Source: Archangiaceae bacterium
GTDB taxonomy: Bacteria > Myxococcota > Myxococcia > Myxococcales > Myxococcaceae
Assembly: GCA_016714225.1 (NCBI GenBank)
Contig: JADJNS010000009.1
Location: 248,001-312,000 of the forward strand
Length of the DNA stretch: 64,000 nt
Reading direction: 5' to 3'
This document shows, piece by piece, positions 7,392 through 17,549 of the stretch (positions are counted from its first letter, which is position 1; each line of letters starts with the position of its first letter). Position numbers and translations under genes: made by a program. A model generated the notes under the pieces. The model had not been told where the DNA came from, searched no databases, and saw only the letters and a list, made by a program, of their open reading frames with translations.

Positions 7392-9242
7392 TCAGTTGAC
7401 GACCTTGCGCCGGGTGACCTGCACAGCGCGCGCGGGCGAGCTGCCGCTCTTTCTCACCTCGAGCGTCACCACGCTTTCCACCGGCCCACGAATGGCACGA
7501 ATCGAGGCCTCGAAGCCGAGCTCGGCCACCGCCCGCCCGTCGACCGAGACCACCTCGTCGCCGGGGCCCAGGCCGGCGCTCGCCGCTCCGGCGCCCGGCA
7601 TCACCTCGCCGATGACCAGCGCGTCGCCGCGCCCGCGCAGCACCGCGCCGATGCCGTAGAGCTCGACCTTCACGCCGCCGTCGCTCGGTGCCCGGGTGAG
7701 CTCGACGTCGAGCTCGGCGCTCGAGTCGGTCACCGTCAGCACCCGGGTGTTGAAGCCGCTCGCCGACACCTGCAGCGAGTAGCCGCCGGCCGGCAGGCCC
7801 TCGAGCGCGAACACGCCCGCGCCGTCGGTGAGCGTGGTGGGGCCGCCCTGCTCGTCGGCCACCCGCGCGCCCGAGATGGGCAGCCGCGCGTCGGCCGAGC
7901 GCACCGTGCCGCGGGTGCGCACCCCGCGCTGCAGCGTCACGTCGGCGGTGCCGTCGCCCGGGCCGAGCGTCACCCGCACCATCGACGGCGAGTAGCCGCG
8001 CGCGCTCACGCTCAGCTCGTAGGCGCCGGGCGCCACGCCTTCGATGAGGTAGCGGCCGTCGGGGTCGACGAAGCCCGCCTCGACGATCTGCACCCGCTCG
8101 AGCGGCGCCTTGCGCCACCACAGCGCCACCTCGAACGCAGGCACCGGCGCCTTGCCTTCTTCGGTCACCCGCCCCGAGAGCCTGGGGCCCGCGCCCAGCT
8201 CGAGGGTGAGGTCGCGGGTGGGCGAGTGAATGTCGTAGCGGTGCACCGGCGCGAGGCCGAGCAGGTGCGCCGAGACGTCGTAGCTGCCGGGCATGAGCTC
8301 GTCGATCTCGAAGCGGCCGTCGACATCGGTGAGCTCGCGGTAGCCGTCGGGGCTGCCGAACACCTGGGGGTACGCGCGCAGCGACGAGCCGACGTGCACC
8401 AGCGCGCCCGCGACCGGGCGGCCCTGCGCCACCACCCTGCCCGCGATGACGCCGCGCACCCCGGCATCGGCGGGAGCCGCCTGCAGGGTGATGACCACCT
8501 CGCGCGCCCCGCGCTCGAGCCGCGCCCGCCCGCTGCCACGGGTGGGGTGAAAGGCCTCGAGCATCGCGAACGGCTCGGCGTGAAAGATGAAGGCGCCACG
8601 CGCGTCGGTGGTGAAGTGGTCGCGCATCGGGAACAGCGCGGCCTCGTCGCGCCGCGGAGTGAGCACCCGCGCGGTCGCGCCCTGCACCGGGTCGCCGGCG
8701 GCGTCGACCACGCGGCCGGTCAGGTCGGGAGACGGGGTGAGCTCGATCACCACGCCGCGCACCCGCTGGCCGGGGCGAAACGCCACCTGCACCGGGCTCT
8801 TGCCCCACTCGGGCCCGAAGGGCAGGTAGCCGTCGGCCTTCACCGAGGCGAGCTGAAACAGCCCGGCGTGTGGAGGTCGAAACACGAAGTGGCCGTCGCC
8901 GTCGGTGCGCACCGGGTGCGCGCCGCGCTCGTTGGCCCAGGTGACGTCGGCCACCGCGATGCCCCGCCGGGTCTCGTTCGAGAGCACCCGGCCTTCGATC
9001 TCACCCTGCGGCGCGCTGGGCAGCTCTTCGCGCACCGCAGAGGTGGGCTGCTCGCGCGGCGGCGCGGGCGGTTCGGGCAGCCTCTGGCTCGGCGGCGCGA
9101 ACGCGGTGATGGGAGCCGAGGAGGTGGGCCTCACGCCCGGCAGCGGCTGGCGCTGCTCGGGGTCGTGCACGATGAACAGCACCAGCGCCGCAGCGGTGAT
9201 CACCAACAGCGCGACGATGCCCAGGGTGTTGCGGCGGTTCAT
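7392..9242 (-). CDS. carboxypeptidase-regulatory-like repeat protein with C-terminal PDZ domain
   Basis: A 616-residue membrane-anchored or exported protein. The N-terminus (NRRNTLGIVALLVITAAALVLF, as two parts of one helix) is a single transmembrane anchor or uncleaved signal. From residue about 80 to 520 there are several carboxypeptidase-regulatory/CnaB-like beta-sandwich repeats, recognised by recurring patterns such as GRVVDAAGDPVQGA, GRFEIDELMPGSYDV and GVFALEGLPAGGYSLQV. Residues about 526-610 form a PDZ domain (GPGDEVVSVDGRAVAEL). No peptidase domain is present, so it is likely a scaffold or sensor in the envelope. The start at 9242 is the only ATG before the hydrophobic helix. It sits 23 bp after the AdoHcyase-like gene and 39 bp before the glycosidase gene, so it is probably part of one long transcript. 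Confidence 0.85.
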   Translation of the reverse strand: MNRRNTLGIVALLVITAAALVLFIVHDPEQRQPLPGVRPTSSAPITAFAPPSQRLPEPPAPPREQPTSAVREELPSAPQGEIEGRVLSNETRRGIAVADVTWANERGAHPVRTDGDGHFVFRPPHAGLFQLASVKADGYLPFGPEWGKSPVQVAFRPGQRVRGVVIELTPSPDLTGRVVDAAGDPVQGATARVLTPRRDEAALFPMRDHFTTDARGAFIFHAEPFAMLEAFHPTRGSGRARLERGAREVVITLQAAPADAGVRGVIAGRVVAQGRPVAGALVHVGSSLRAYPQVFGSPDGYRELTDVDGRFEIDELMPGSYDVSAHLLGLAPVHRYDIHSPTRDLTLELGAGPRLSGRVTEEGKAPVPAFEVALWWRKAPLERVQIVEAGFVDPDGRYLIEGVAPGAYELSVSARGYSPSMVRVTLGPGDGTADVTLQRGVRTRGTVRSADARLPISGARVADEQGGPTTLTDGAGVFALEGLPAGGYSLQVSASGFNTRVLTVTDSSAELDVELTRAPSDGGVKVELYGIGAVLRGRGDALVIGEVMPGAGAASAGLGPGDEVVSVDGRAVAELGFEASIRAIRGPVESVVTLEVRKSGSSPARAVQVTRRKVVN

Positions 9243-9265
9243 GGTTCCCAGACGGGGCTCGCGGT

Positions 9266-11752
9266 CTACTTCACCAGCGCCCGCGCCAGCTCACGTTCGT
9301 GAAAATCGTCACTGGCGCGCAGCAGGTCGACGTAGGCCCCCAGGTCGACCTGGCCCAGGCTCGCCGCCTGCCGCATCGCCTCGGCCACCTGCGCGGGCTC
9401 GGGCGCCGACCCGTTCTGCTTTGCCAGCGCTTGCACGGCCAGCGAGCGCAGGTACAGCCCGAAGTAGCCCTCGAACAGCGTGGCGTCTCTGCCCCCGGCG
9501 GCGCGGCGCGCGTTGGCGGGCGAGGCCAGCACCTGCTCCGGCGTGATGCGCTCGGCATCGTCGGGGGCGAAGCGCACCGCCAGCGACGCGTGCATCGACC
9601 GGTTGATGCACTGGCTGGCGTGGTACAGCGCCCACGACTCGGGCGTGTGGGTGCGATCGACGATGCCCATCGCCAGCGCTACCTTGCCCGCGAACGAGCT
9701 GAGGTCTCTCACCTTGCCGAGGGTGAAGCCGTAGACCTTGCCGGGCTCTTGGCGCGCCACGCCTTCGCGCCCCTGGGCGGGCAGGTGGCGGGGCTGGTCG
9801 GGCGCGACCGGCTCGGCCAGCGCGCGGTGGCGGGCGGCGCGGCGCTCGAGCTGCGCGGCCGCCACCACGTCAGGAGGAGGTTCTTTCGGGGCCTGCTCGA
9901 TGACCTGGTCCCACAGCGGGTTCTCGAGCGACTCGCCGCTCTGGGCCAGCGACTGCTCGAGGTGGGCGACCAGGCCGCGCTGCCAGTCTTCGGGCACGTC
10001 GATGAGGCCCGGCCCGGTCGCGCGCGTCGCGGTCAGCGCGCCCATCATCAGCAGCGAGCGGGTGAGCTGAATGTAGCGCGGCGGAATCGGGTCGCGCTCG
10101 CCGGTCATGTTGACCACGTAGCCGTTGGAGACCAGCAGCAGCTCTTTGCCCGAGTCGAGCCGAATCACCGCGTCGCTGTGCGCCACCGCGTCGGGCTTGC
10201 CGACGCAGATGGGCTGGCCGCGGAACACGCTCCACGCGTCGCGCTCGCGGTCGAGGGTGACCAGGCGCTTCTGCTGCTTGAGCAGGTCTTGCGGGCCGAG
10301 CTCGTCGTCGGCCGAGGCGGCGTTCACCAGCAGCGCGCCGTCGGGCAGCGCGTCGTAATCTTCCGGCCAGAGGGTGCGCTCGCCGACGCAGCTCACCAGC
10401 AGGCCGGCGTGCTCGAGCGCGGCGTGCTTGTCGGTGTGGCCGATGATGCCGGGCGGCAGGTTCTTCATGCGCTCGGGGTTCTGGTCGTAGACGTGCACGG
10501 TGAGCCCCCGCGCGCGCAGGGTGGCCGCCACGTGTGCCCCCACCGCGCCGTAGCCCACCACGGTGGCCTCTTTCGGCGGCGGCAGCCCGGTGCGCTCGAG
10601 CCGGTCGAGCTTGCGCTCGACTTCGCGCACCACCGACTCGGCGATCATCGGCGACTCGCGCTCGAGCTTGGCCCAGGCCTCGGCCACGTTGACCACCGCG
10701 CACTTGAGCTCACCCCTGTCGGCGAGCTCGTGCGCGATGCGCGCGCCGCGGCGGGTCTGCTCGACGCAGGCGAAGAACGGCGCCCACTCGGGGAACTTCT
10801 GGTGGAGAATGCGAATCGCCTCGGCGCCGTCGTCGATCAGCAGCACCTGGGGCCGCGGGGGCTCGGCCCACTCGAGCTCGCTCTTGCCGTCGCGCCCCAG
10901 GGTGCAGGTGGGCTGGGGCAGGGTGTCGATCAGCCGGGTGAGCTGGTACTCGATCGCCGAGTCCATCTCTTCGTTGAACGACTCGCCCGCGGCGATGGTT
11001 CGGCTGACGCCGTCGACCACCATGCCCTTGCCTTCGAGCTCGGCGGCGACGCGAAAGTTGGTGGAGTAGATCTTGCCGATCACCCGCGAGCCCTTGGCCT
11101 CGACGCCGAGCTTCTCGAGCCCGTTGAACAGCTGCGCGGTGGTGGCCATCAGGTGCTGCAGGCCGAACAGCCGAAAGCCCTTCAGCTCGCCGGGCCTGCC
11201 GAAGGTGGTGCGCGTCCAGTCGAGGCTCTCGAGCGGCGGGGCGATGCTGGGCGCCAGTCGGGTGAGCTCGAGGCGCACGTGGTCGGCCACGCTCTCCCAG
11301 GCGCGGCGGTCGGCCAGCTGCGGCAGCGGCGCGTCGTCGGGAATCGCGCCCAGCTGCGCGACCCATTCGCGCAGCTCGGGCCCGCCAGCGCGCTCGACCT
11401 TATCGAGGTCGACCGCGCCTGAGCGCTGCGCGTCGGCGAAGGGCACCAGCATCTGGGCCAGCGCGCCGGGCAGCTCGCCCCGGGCGTGAAAGGGGCTCAC
11501 GAAGATGTTCTGGTACGCCTCGAGCATCACCCGGGCCAGCGGGTCGGTGGGCGGGTTGGGCACCGGCACGTTCGGCTCGAGCAGTTCGAGACCTTCGAAG
11601 TGCGGCTCGACGCGCGCGAACAGCTGGTCTCCGAGCTTCATGCCCTGCGCGGTGACCAGCCGCTCGATCAGCTGCTCGACCCGCAGGGTGGTGGTGGGCC
11701 GGCGCAGCGCCGCGGCGACCCCGGTGAGCCCGGTGGGGTTGACGCGCGCCAT
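9266..11752 (-). CDS. protein with AdoHcyase-like NAD-binding (Rossmann) domain, function unknown
   Basis: An 828-residue cytoplasmic protein. No signal peptide or membrane helix is seen. Residues about 330-520 resemble S-adenosylhomocysteine hydrolase: EQTRRGARIAHEL, then KLDRLE, then the dinucleotide fold ATVVGYGAVGAHVAATLRAR near 395-415, followed by VHVYDQNPERM, HAGLLVSCVG and GALLVNAAS. The real hydrolases are about 430-480 residues and carry the NAD fold in the same order, but here about 330 unknown residues precede and 300 follow. The catalytic residues of a true hydrolase cannot be confirmed by eye. The gene begins 6 bp after the stop of the Nudix-like gene, so the two are almost certainly co-expressed. 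A stretch near residue 640 is low-complexity. I would treat the enzymatic role as open. Confidence 0.75.
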   Translation of the reverse strand: MARVNPTGLTGVAAALRRPTTTLRVEQLIERLVTAQGMKLGDQLFARVEPHFEGLELLEPNVPVPNPPTDPLARVMLEAYQNIFVSPFHARGELPGALAQMLVPFADAQRSGAVDLDKVERAGGPELREWVAQLGAIPDDAPLPQLADRRAWESVADHVRLELTRLAPSIAPPLESLDWTRTTFGRPGELKGFRLFGLQHLMATTAQLFNGLEKLGVEAKGSRVIGKIYSTNFRVAAELEGKGMVVDGVSRTIAAGESFNEEMDSAIEYQLTRLIDTLPQPTCTLGRDGKSELEWAEPPRPQVLLIDDGAEAIRILHQKFPEWAPFFACVEQTRRGARIAHELADRGELKCAVVNVAEAWAKLERESPMIAESVVREVERKLDRLERTGLPPPKEATVVGYGAVGAHVAATLRARGLTVHVYDQNPERMKNLPPGIIGHTDKHAALEHAGLLVSCVGERTLWPEDYDALPDGALLVNAASADDELGPQDLLKQQKRLVTLDRERDAWSVFRGQPICVGKPDAVAHSDAVIRLDSGKELLLVSNGYVVNMTGERDPIPPRYIQLTRSLLMMGALTATRATGPGLIDVPEDWQRGLVAHLEQSLAQSGESLENPLWDQVIEQAPKEPPPDVVAAAQLERRAARHRALAEPVAPDQPRHLPAQGREGVARQEPGKVYGFTLGKVRDLSSFAGKVALAMGIVDRTHTPESWALYHASQCINRSMHASLAVRFAPDDAERITPEQVLASPANARRAAGGRDATLFEGYFGLYLRSLAVQALAKQNGSAPEPAQVAEAMRQAASLGQVDLGAYVDLLRASDDFHERELARALVK

Positions 11753-11758
11753 CGGCCT

Positions 11759-13405
11759 TCAGCCCACCACGCGCCGGGCGTCGGCGACGCTCATCTCGAG
11801 CTGGGGAACCCAGCCCAGGTGATCGGCGAGGCGCAACAGCAGTGCCTCGGTGTTGGCGTCTCCGGCGGCGCCGGCGCGGCACCGGCGCAGCGCTTCGCTC
11901 AGCGGCACGAAGTCGGCGTCAGAGGTGCGCGCGAGGCGGGCGGCGAGAAAGTGGTACTGCAGATCGGCCTGACCGGGAGACGCGTACGAAGCCGCGCTGA
12001 GCGTCTCGACCTTCGCGCCCGGCAGCAGCGCTTGGGCCTGACGCACCGCAAGGGCGGCGGCCCGGGCCTGAAGGTCTTGCGCGCCCTGCACCTTGCCGTG
12101 GGCCAGCTTCACCCTGGGCAGCGGCACCTTCACGTCGGCCACGTCTTGAGTGGTGAGCGACGAGGGCTCGCCGGTGAGTGCTGCCTTGGCGATGCGCAGC
12201 GGCCGCTCGACCGTCGACAGCCGCACCAGCGGGCCGCGCTTGTGGTCGACCACGTAACAAGCGAGCTTCAGGCGATCGAAGTCGGTGTGCAGCGACTGCA
12301 TCGGCATCGCGCGCCCGACCGGCACCGCTTTGCCCGCGGCGTCGGGGGCGAGGTGGCGCACGTGGCTGTCGAGCATCTCGGCGCCGGGGCCCAGCGGGGT
12401 CAGCGCCACGTCGCCCAGGTCGACCGCGTTCACCTTCGGGGCGAGCTGCATGTTCTCCATCGCGGGCGGCGCGGCCGGTGACGCATCAGGCTCGGGCGGC
12501 ATCGCGGCCGGCTTCTTCGCCTTGCGCGGGTCGTACGGCTCGCCCAGCCCCAGGTTGTCGAAGCGGCCCTGCAGCGCGGGCGGCAGGTCGCGCACCCACG
12601 CGTTCAGCTGCGGCACGAAGCCCGCCTTGTCGAGCGCGCGCGACAGCGCCACCCGGGCGCGGGCGTTCTCGCGAAACGCTCCGGCGTCGAGCTGCTTCAT
12701 CGCGTCGGCGATCGAGAGCTCGAGCGGCTTGAGCAGGCCAGGCAGCTCGAGCCCGAAGCCGTCGCCGTGAATCTCGCTCTGGCGGTCGCTGAGCACGCCG
12801 ACGAAGTAGTGGTCGCTCTCGGTCGAGGCGGTGTCGAGGTCGCCATCGGTGACCGGCATGGTGGCCATCGGGGCGCCCAGCGCCACCAGCCTGCCCAGCG
12901 GCTCGCCACCGACCTCTTCGGCGATCTCCATCAGCGCGGTGGCCTCGGGGTCGACGTCGTGGTGGTCGAGCGCGCCGGCGATGATGCCGGTCGCGACGTA
13001 GGGCGTGCCCCGCAGCGCCGCGGCCGGCCGGGTGTCACCGTCTTTGTAGACCACCGTCGGAGCGCCCTTGCCGTGCAGCCTCAAGGTCGCCACGTGGGTC
13101 GAGTCGTGACCCGGGCGCACCAGCACGTTGAGGCGCTGGCGCTCGGTGAGGCCTCCGCGCTGCAGCGTGACGGTGACCTGGTCGACCTTCAGCCACCGGT
13201 CGAACACCCGCGGGCCGACCTCGGCCTCGGCGCGCACCCGCGGCGCCGCGGGGCGCCCCTCGGGCTTGGGCACCGGGGCGTGAACGGCGGGCGGCTCGAG
13301 GGCGGCGGCCGAGGCAGGCGACGGGTCGGTGGCCTCGCGGGCCGGCGTCACCGCGTCGGTGCGAGCGCCGCCCGGCGCCCTGGGCCCATCGGTTCTCACC
13401 CGCAT
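11759..13405 (-). CDS. Nudix-like hydrolase domain protein, function unknown
   Basis: A 548-residue protein from ATG 13405; upstream codons look like read-through of intergenic DNA. Residues 1-55 are Pro/Ala-rich. Residues about 60-280 resemble a Nudix hydrolase: RVFDRWLKVDQVTVTLQ leads into a Nudix-box-like segment near 143-168, DPEATALMEIAEEVGG. This fits the E-x-x-A-L-x-E-x-x-E-E-x-G half of the box, although the usual Arg before the Glu is Met. Similar enzymes split nucleoside diphosphates linked to another group, such as ADP-ribose or ADP-sugars. Residues about 380-548 have no recognised domain. The partner gene, an NAD-fold AdoHcyase-like protein, starts 6 bp downstream, which suggests joint nucleotide or NAD-related chemistry. 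That is inference. Confidence 0.65.
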   Translation of the reverse strand: MRVRTDGPRAPGGARTDAVTPAREATDPSPASAAALEPPAVHAPVPKPEGRPAAPRVRAEAEVGPRVFDRWLKVDQVTVTLQRGGLTERQRLNVLVRPGHDSTHVATLRLHGKGAPTVVYKDGDTRPAAALRGTPYVATGIIAGALDHHDVDPEATALMEIAEEVGGEPLGRLVALGAPMATMPVTDGDLDTASTESDHYFVGVLSDRQSEIHGDGFGLELPGLLKPLELSIADAMKQLDAGAFRENARARVALSRALDKAGFVPQLNAWVRDLPPALQGRFDNLGLGEPYDPRKAKKPAAMPPEPDASPAAPPAMENMQLAPKVNAVDLGDVALTPLGPGAEMLDSHVRHLAPDAAGKAVPVGRAMPMQSLHTDFDRLKLACYVVDHKRGPLVRLSTVERPLRIAKAALTGEPSSLTTQDVADVKVPLPRVKLAHGKVQGAQDLQARAAALAVRQAQALLPGAKVETLSAASYASPGQADLQYHFLAARLARTSDADFVPLSEALRRCRAGAAGDANTEALLLRLADHLGWVPQLEMSVADARRVVG

Positions 13406-13452
13406 CGTAGGGTCATCTATATCTGCACCCGGGCCCGGCGACGAAACCGCGC

Positions 13453-16379
13453 TCAGAACGGCGAGAGCCCGTAGCGAAACGTCAGAATCGCGGTGGGCCT
13501 GAACAGCCGCACGAAGTCGCGCGGGTTGAACACCTCGGTCGAGACGTTCAGCGCCACCTCGGCGGCGAGCGAGAACTTGAAGGTGGTGACCCACTGCAGC
13601 TTGGCGCGCGGGTCGAGGCTGTTGAGCTCGAGCACCAGCGCCGAGCGCAGCTTGCGCACCGGCTCGACGAACATGCGGCCGCTGAAGCGGTGCTCGAGAA
13701 TGGGGGTGGTCGCGCCGGCGGGGCTGAGCCAGTACAGCTCGTAGAGTGAGCGGAAGTTGAGCTTCCACAGGTTGAGGCCCAGGTTGACGCTGGGCACCCG
13801 CTGGTAGCCGCCCCACAGCCCGCCCTCGGTGTAGCCGAGCTTGAGCTCGAGCAGCTTGCGAGGGGCAGAGGTGAAGCTGGCCGAGACCAGGTTCGACTCG
13901 TAGCGGCCCAGGCCCACCGAGATGCGGCTGTCGGCGAGGGTGAACGGCACGGTGATGTTGTCGACCTGGTGGACGAAGCTGACGTCGAAGCGGCCCCAGT
14001 CTTCGAGCAGCGCGCTCGCGGCGATCGACTCGCGCTCGCGCACCCGGGTGGTGTCGAGCTTGGTGCGCACCACCACCTCGCCGGTGAAGGTGATGTCGCG
14101 CAGCCGGTCGTTGTTGATCTGCGGCTGGTAGCGCGAGCCGACGGTGGTCTCGACGATTTCCCGGTCTTGCGCGTAGCCCATCTGGGGGTCCCAGTTGCGG
14201 TCGATGAGCAGCACCTGGGCCTTGCCGCCGAACTCGGCGCTGCGCCACTCGAGCGAGGCCATGCCGGTGTAGCCCGCGGCGCGGCCATAGATGACGGTCG
14301 GGTCGGCCCAGGTCTCCGAGCGCGCCGCGAAGCCCGAGATGAACAGGTGCTCGTCGACCAGGGTGAACACCCCGTCGAGCCCGTAGGCGCGGTAGGCGCT
14401 CACCTGCCCGTCACCGGCCCGGTTCAAGAAGAAGCCGCCCAGCCGCCGCGACTCGCCGAGCAGCCCGCTCACCCGAGCGACGGTGAAGTCGTCGCCGATG
14501 CCGAAGCCGAGCTTGTCGTAGGTCTGCGTCGAGGTGAGCACGTTCATCACGCCCACCTCGAGCACGTCGGTGCGCGCCACCGCTTTCAGGCCCGCGATGA
14601 TGGGAATCTCGGTGGCGAAGATGCCCTGCGAGAGGCCGATGCGCCGGCTGTGAAAGATTCTGAAGTTGTCGGTGCCGACCTGGAACAGCGGCGCGTCGGC
14701 GGCGAAGAAGTCGCGCACCTCGGGGTAGAGCAGCTCGTAGCGATCGAGGTTGGCGCGCGCCTCGTCGGGCGTGACCTGCGAGAAGTCGGGGTTCACGCTG
14801 AAGTCGATCTTCAGCCAGCCGGTCGGGTTTATCTGCCCGTTGATGCCCGCGTAGAAGGTGAAGCGCGAGTCGTTGTACAAGAAGCTGCGCAGGCGGCTCT
14901 GGCCGAGCTGGGTCGGGTACGCGGCGGTGAGGTACGGCACCACCAACAGCCGCAGGTTGGGGTGCAGGTCTTTGAGGCCCGCCAGGTGGCCGCTGAACGA
15001 GGGCGGGGTGGGCCAGATGGCCTTGGGTATGATCGACCACGCCGACGAGTCTTTGCCCGGCACCTTGCGGCGGAAGTTGATGCCGATGCTGCCCACGTCG
15101 TCGGGGGTGCGAACGTGAATGGTGCCCACGGAATCAGCAGCTCCGCCGTCCACTCGTCTTCTTCGGTGTGCACCGCGGTGTCCCAGATGCCGTTCCACTC
15201 GTAGTTGAGCTGCTCGGCGTTGTGCGCCATCTGCACGTCGGTGCGAAAGCCGCTGCGGGTGGTCTGAAACGAGTACGAGTTGGTGTGGTCGTGCTGCGGG
15301 TCGATCACCACCGCCACCAGCTCGGAGTCGACCGAGGCCCAGAACTCGTTCTCGGGCACCGAGTCGTCGCGCGGGCCCGGCCCCGAGTAGCGGCAGCGAA
15401 AGGCCACGTAGAGGTTCTTGTCGTCGTAGGCGACCTGCACCTCGGTCGGCTCTTTGGTGGGCAGGCCGTGCGGCTCGGAGAGGCGCGAGAGAAAGCGGTC
15501 GTCGCGCGGCGCCTGGCTCCACACCGGCTCGTCGAGCTTGCCGTCGACGGTGATCTGCTGCTCGGCGCGCACCGGCAGGTAGACGCGCCCGTTCACCGAG
15601 ACGTGGTCTTCGCCGGGCGCGAGCACCGAGCCGCCGTCGGGCAGGGTGCCGGCGTCGCCGGTGAACGCCGTGGGCGGGGCCTCTTCACCGGGCGGTATCT
15701 TGCCTCCCACCTCGGGGTCGCGCCGCTCGACCGGCGGCGTGTACACCGCCTCGATCATCGCCCGCGCCCGCCGGGTCACCACCTGCGCCATCGACGCGGC
15801 GCCCAGAATGCTCAACACCGCGCGCTGCTGCTGAAAGCCGACCCGGTCGCGCTTCTCTCCGGCGCTGAGCTTGAAGATGAACATGAACTTCTGCTCGTTG
15901 CCGCGGCTGTTGATCCACTCCACGTGCACGTCGACCGCGACGTCGACGTCGGTCGAGGTGGGCTCGACCAGCCGCTCGCCCAGCCCGCGCGCGGCCAGCG
16001 CATCTCTGAACGAGCGCTCGAGGGTCTTGCGCAGGGTCGCCGCTTTCAGCTGTGGCAGGTCGGACCTCACCGAGCGCAGCGCCAGGTGCATCGCGTCGCC
16101 GCTGTCTCCAGCGGGCGGCTCGGCGGTCGCGGTCTCGGGCGGCGGCTCGGGGTCGGCCTTCTTCGCCCGGGGCTCGGGGTCGGGCTTGTCGGGCTTCTCG
16201 GCCTTCTCGCCCCTGGCGGCGTCAGACGCGTCGTTCGGGGTGTCGTCGTCGTCGGTGCCGCTGTCGGTCGCAGCCGGCCGACCCGCGTCGACGGCGGCCG
16301 GTCTGCGGTGCTTCTTGTGCGCAGAACCGGGAGTTGCCGCGACCAGCGCGGCGCACACCACTGCGGCCACGGCCATCAT
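13453..16379 (-). pseudogene. DUF5916-type outer-membrane protein with N-terminal CBM9-like domain, broken by a 1-nt frameshift
   Basis: Two overlapping frames encode halves of one protein. The 5' half starts at ATG 16379 (or 16376) with a signal peptide (VAAVVCAALVAATPGSA), a charged Asp/Pro/Lys-rich segment, an unrecognised domain, and a CBM9-like domain beginning QITVDGKLDEPVWSQAP and reaching EWTAELLIPWAPFTF. The 3' half is a DUF5916 domain, predicted beta-barrel: GSIGINFRRKVPGK, FTFYAGINGQINPTGWLKI, ending FRYGLSPF with a C-terminal Phe as in many outer-membrane proteins. Adding one C to the run at 15103-15107 (GGGGG on the plus strand) joins the halves as APPDDVGSIGINFRRK. Restored length is about 975 residues. 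The role is unknown; the family is thought to sit in the outer membrane. It heads the minus-strand gene array. Confidence 0.75.
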
Positions 16380-16488
16380 CGCGGGCCTGCGAGCATACCG
16401 TCACCACCGCGGGGGGGTACTTCTTGATCAGGTGTGCGCCAGTCACCGCGTTGCGGTTGGCGGGCGCACCGGTACACTGCACGCACGG

Positions 16489-17541
16489 GTGCGCGCGCCA
16501 CTCCTCATCGCGTCCATCGCCTGGGCCCTGCAGGCGTGCAACACCGACTGCCCCACCGTGAATGGGCAGCCGGTGCACCTGCTGTCAGAGCTGAAGGCCT
16601 TCGACGGGGCGCTCAAAGACCAGCGGCCGGCGGCGGGCGTGTACCCGTACTCGCTGCAGGCGCCGTTCTTCACCGACTACACCCACAAGCAGCGCTTCAT
16701 TCAGCTGCCCTCGGGCACCCACCTCACCTTCAGCGCCGACGGGGTGTTCGACCTGCCGATCGGCGCGCGCATCTTCAAGACGTTCGGCCACTACGCCGAC
16801 CAGGCCGACCCCACGAAGGGCGAGACCCTTCACGAGACGCGCGTGCTCGAGCGGGTGGGCAACGGCTACGTGCCGTACCTCTTCATCTGGAAAGACGACC
16901 AGAGCGACGCCGAGTGCCGGCCCGGTGGCGCCAGCCTGCCCAGCACCTTCTTCGACGCGACCGGCGCGTCGGTGTCGATCAACTACCAGACGCCCAACGT
17001 CGACCAGTGCCAGTTCTGCCACGGCTACTACGACCCCAAGCCGCTGGGGGTGAAGGGCCGGCAGCTCAACCACGTGAACGACTACGGCGCGGGGCCGGTG
17101 AACCAGCTCGACTACCTGGTCGCCCAGGGCGCGCTGCAGGGCGAGGTGCCGGCGCCCGAGAACCGGCCCACCCAGCTCGACCCCACCGACGTCACCGGCA
17201 CGCTCGACGAGCGGGTGCGCTCGTATCAAGACACCAACTGCGGCATGTGCCACAACCCCAAGGGGCTGGCGCGGGTCACCGGGCTGTACCTGAACCTCGA
17301 GGCCACCGACCCGTTCGCGCGCGGCATCTGCCGGCCGGTGGTGGCGTACCTGCGCTCGGGGGGCTTTCAGCGGGTCATCGAGCCGGGCCGCCCCGAGCTC
17401 TCGGCGATGAGCTTTCGCTTGAGCTCGATGGACCCCGACATTCACATGCCGGCCGGGTTCAACCAGCTGATCGACCGCGACGGCGTGCAGCTGATCGACG
17501 GGTGGATTCAGTCGCTCCCCGAGGGCACCTGCCCGCGGTGA
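16489..17541 (+). CDS. SO2930-family diheme c-type cytochrome lipoprotein
   Basis: A 350-residue exported electron carrier. GTG at 16489 gives a short lipoprotein signal, RAPLLIASIAWALQAC, with the Cys at about residue 17; longer in-frame extensions lack a signal. The body begins with the family's VYPYSLQAPFFTDYTHKQRF block, then has two haem-binding sites, CQFCH (near 185) and CGMCH (near 255). The C-terminal MSFRLSSMDPDIHMP segment supplies Met residues that may be axial ligands. It is a paralogue of the cytochrome at 44183-45163. Its stop lies 8 bp from the convergent phosphatase-family stop. Redox partner unknown. Confidence 0.85.
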   Translation: MRAPLLIASIAWALQACNTDCPTVNGQPVHLLSELKAFDGALKDQRPAAGVYPYSLQAPFFTDYTHKQRFIQLPSGTHLTFSADGVFDLPIGARIFKTFGHYADQADPTKGETLHETRVLERVGNGYVPYLFIWKDDQSDAECRPGGASLPSTFFDATGASVSINYQTPNVDQCQFCHGYYDPKPLGVKGRQLNHVNDYGAGPVNQLDYLVAQGALQGEVPAPENRPTQLDPTDVTGTLDERVRSYQDTNCGMCHNPKGLARVTGLYLNLEATDPFARGICRPVVAYLRSGGFQRVIEPGRPELSAMSFRLSSMDPDIHMPAGFNQLIDRDGVQLIDGWIQSLPEGTCPR

Positions 17542-17549
17542 AGCAGCGG

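Noticed and set aside
7392..9242. Carboxypeptidase
   Set aside because: Only the regulatory-like beta-sandwich repeats and a PDZ domain are present; no peptidase domain or metal-binding motif is seen.
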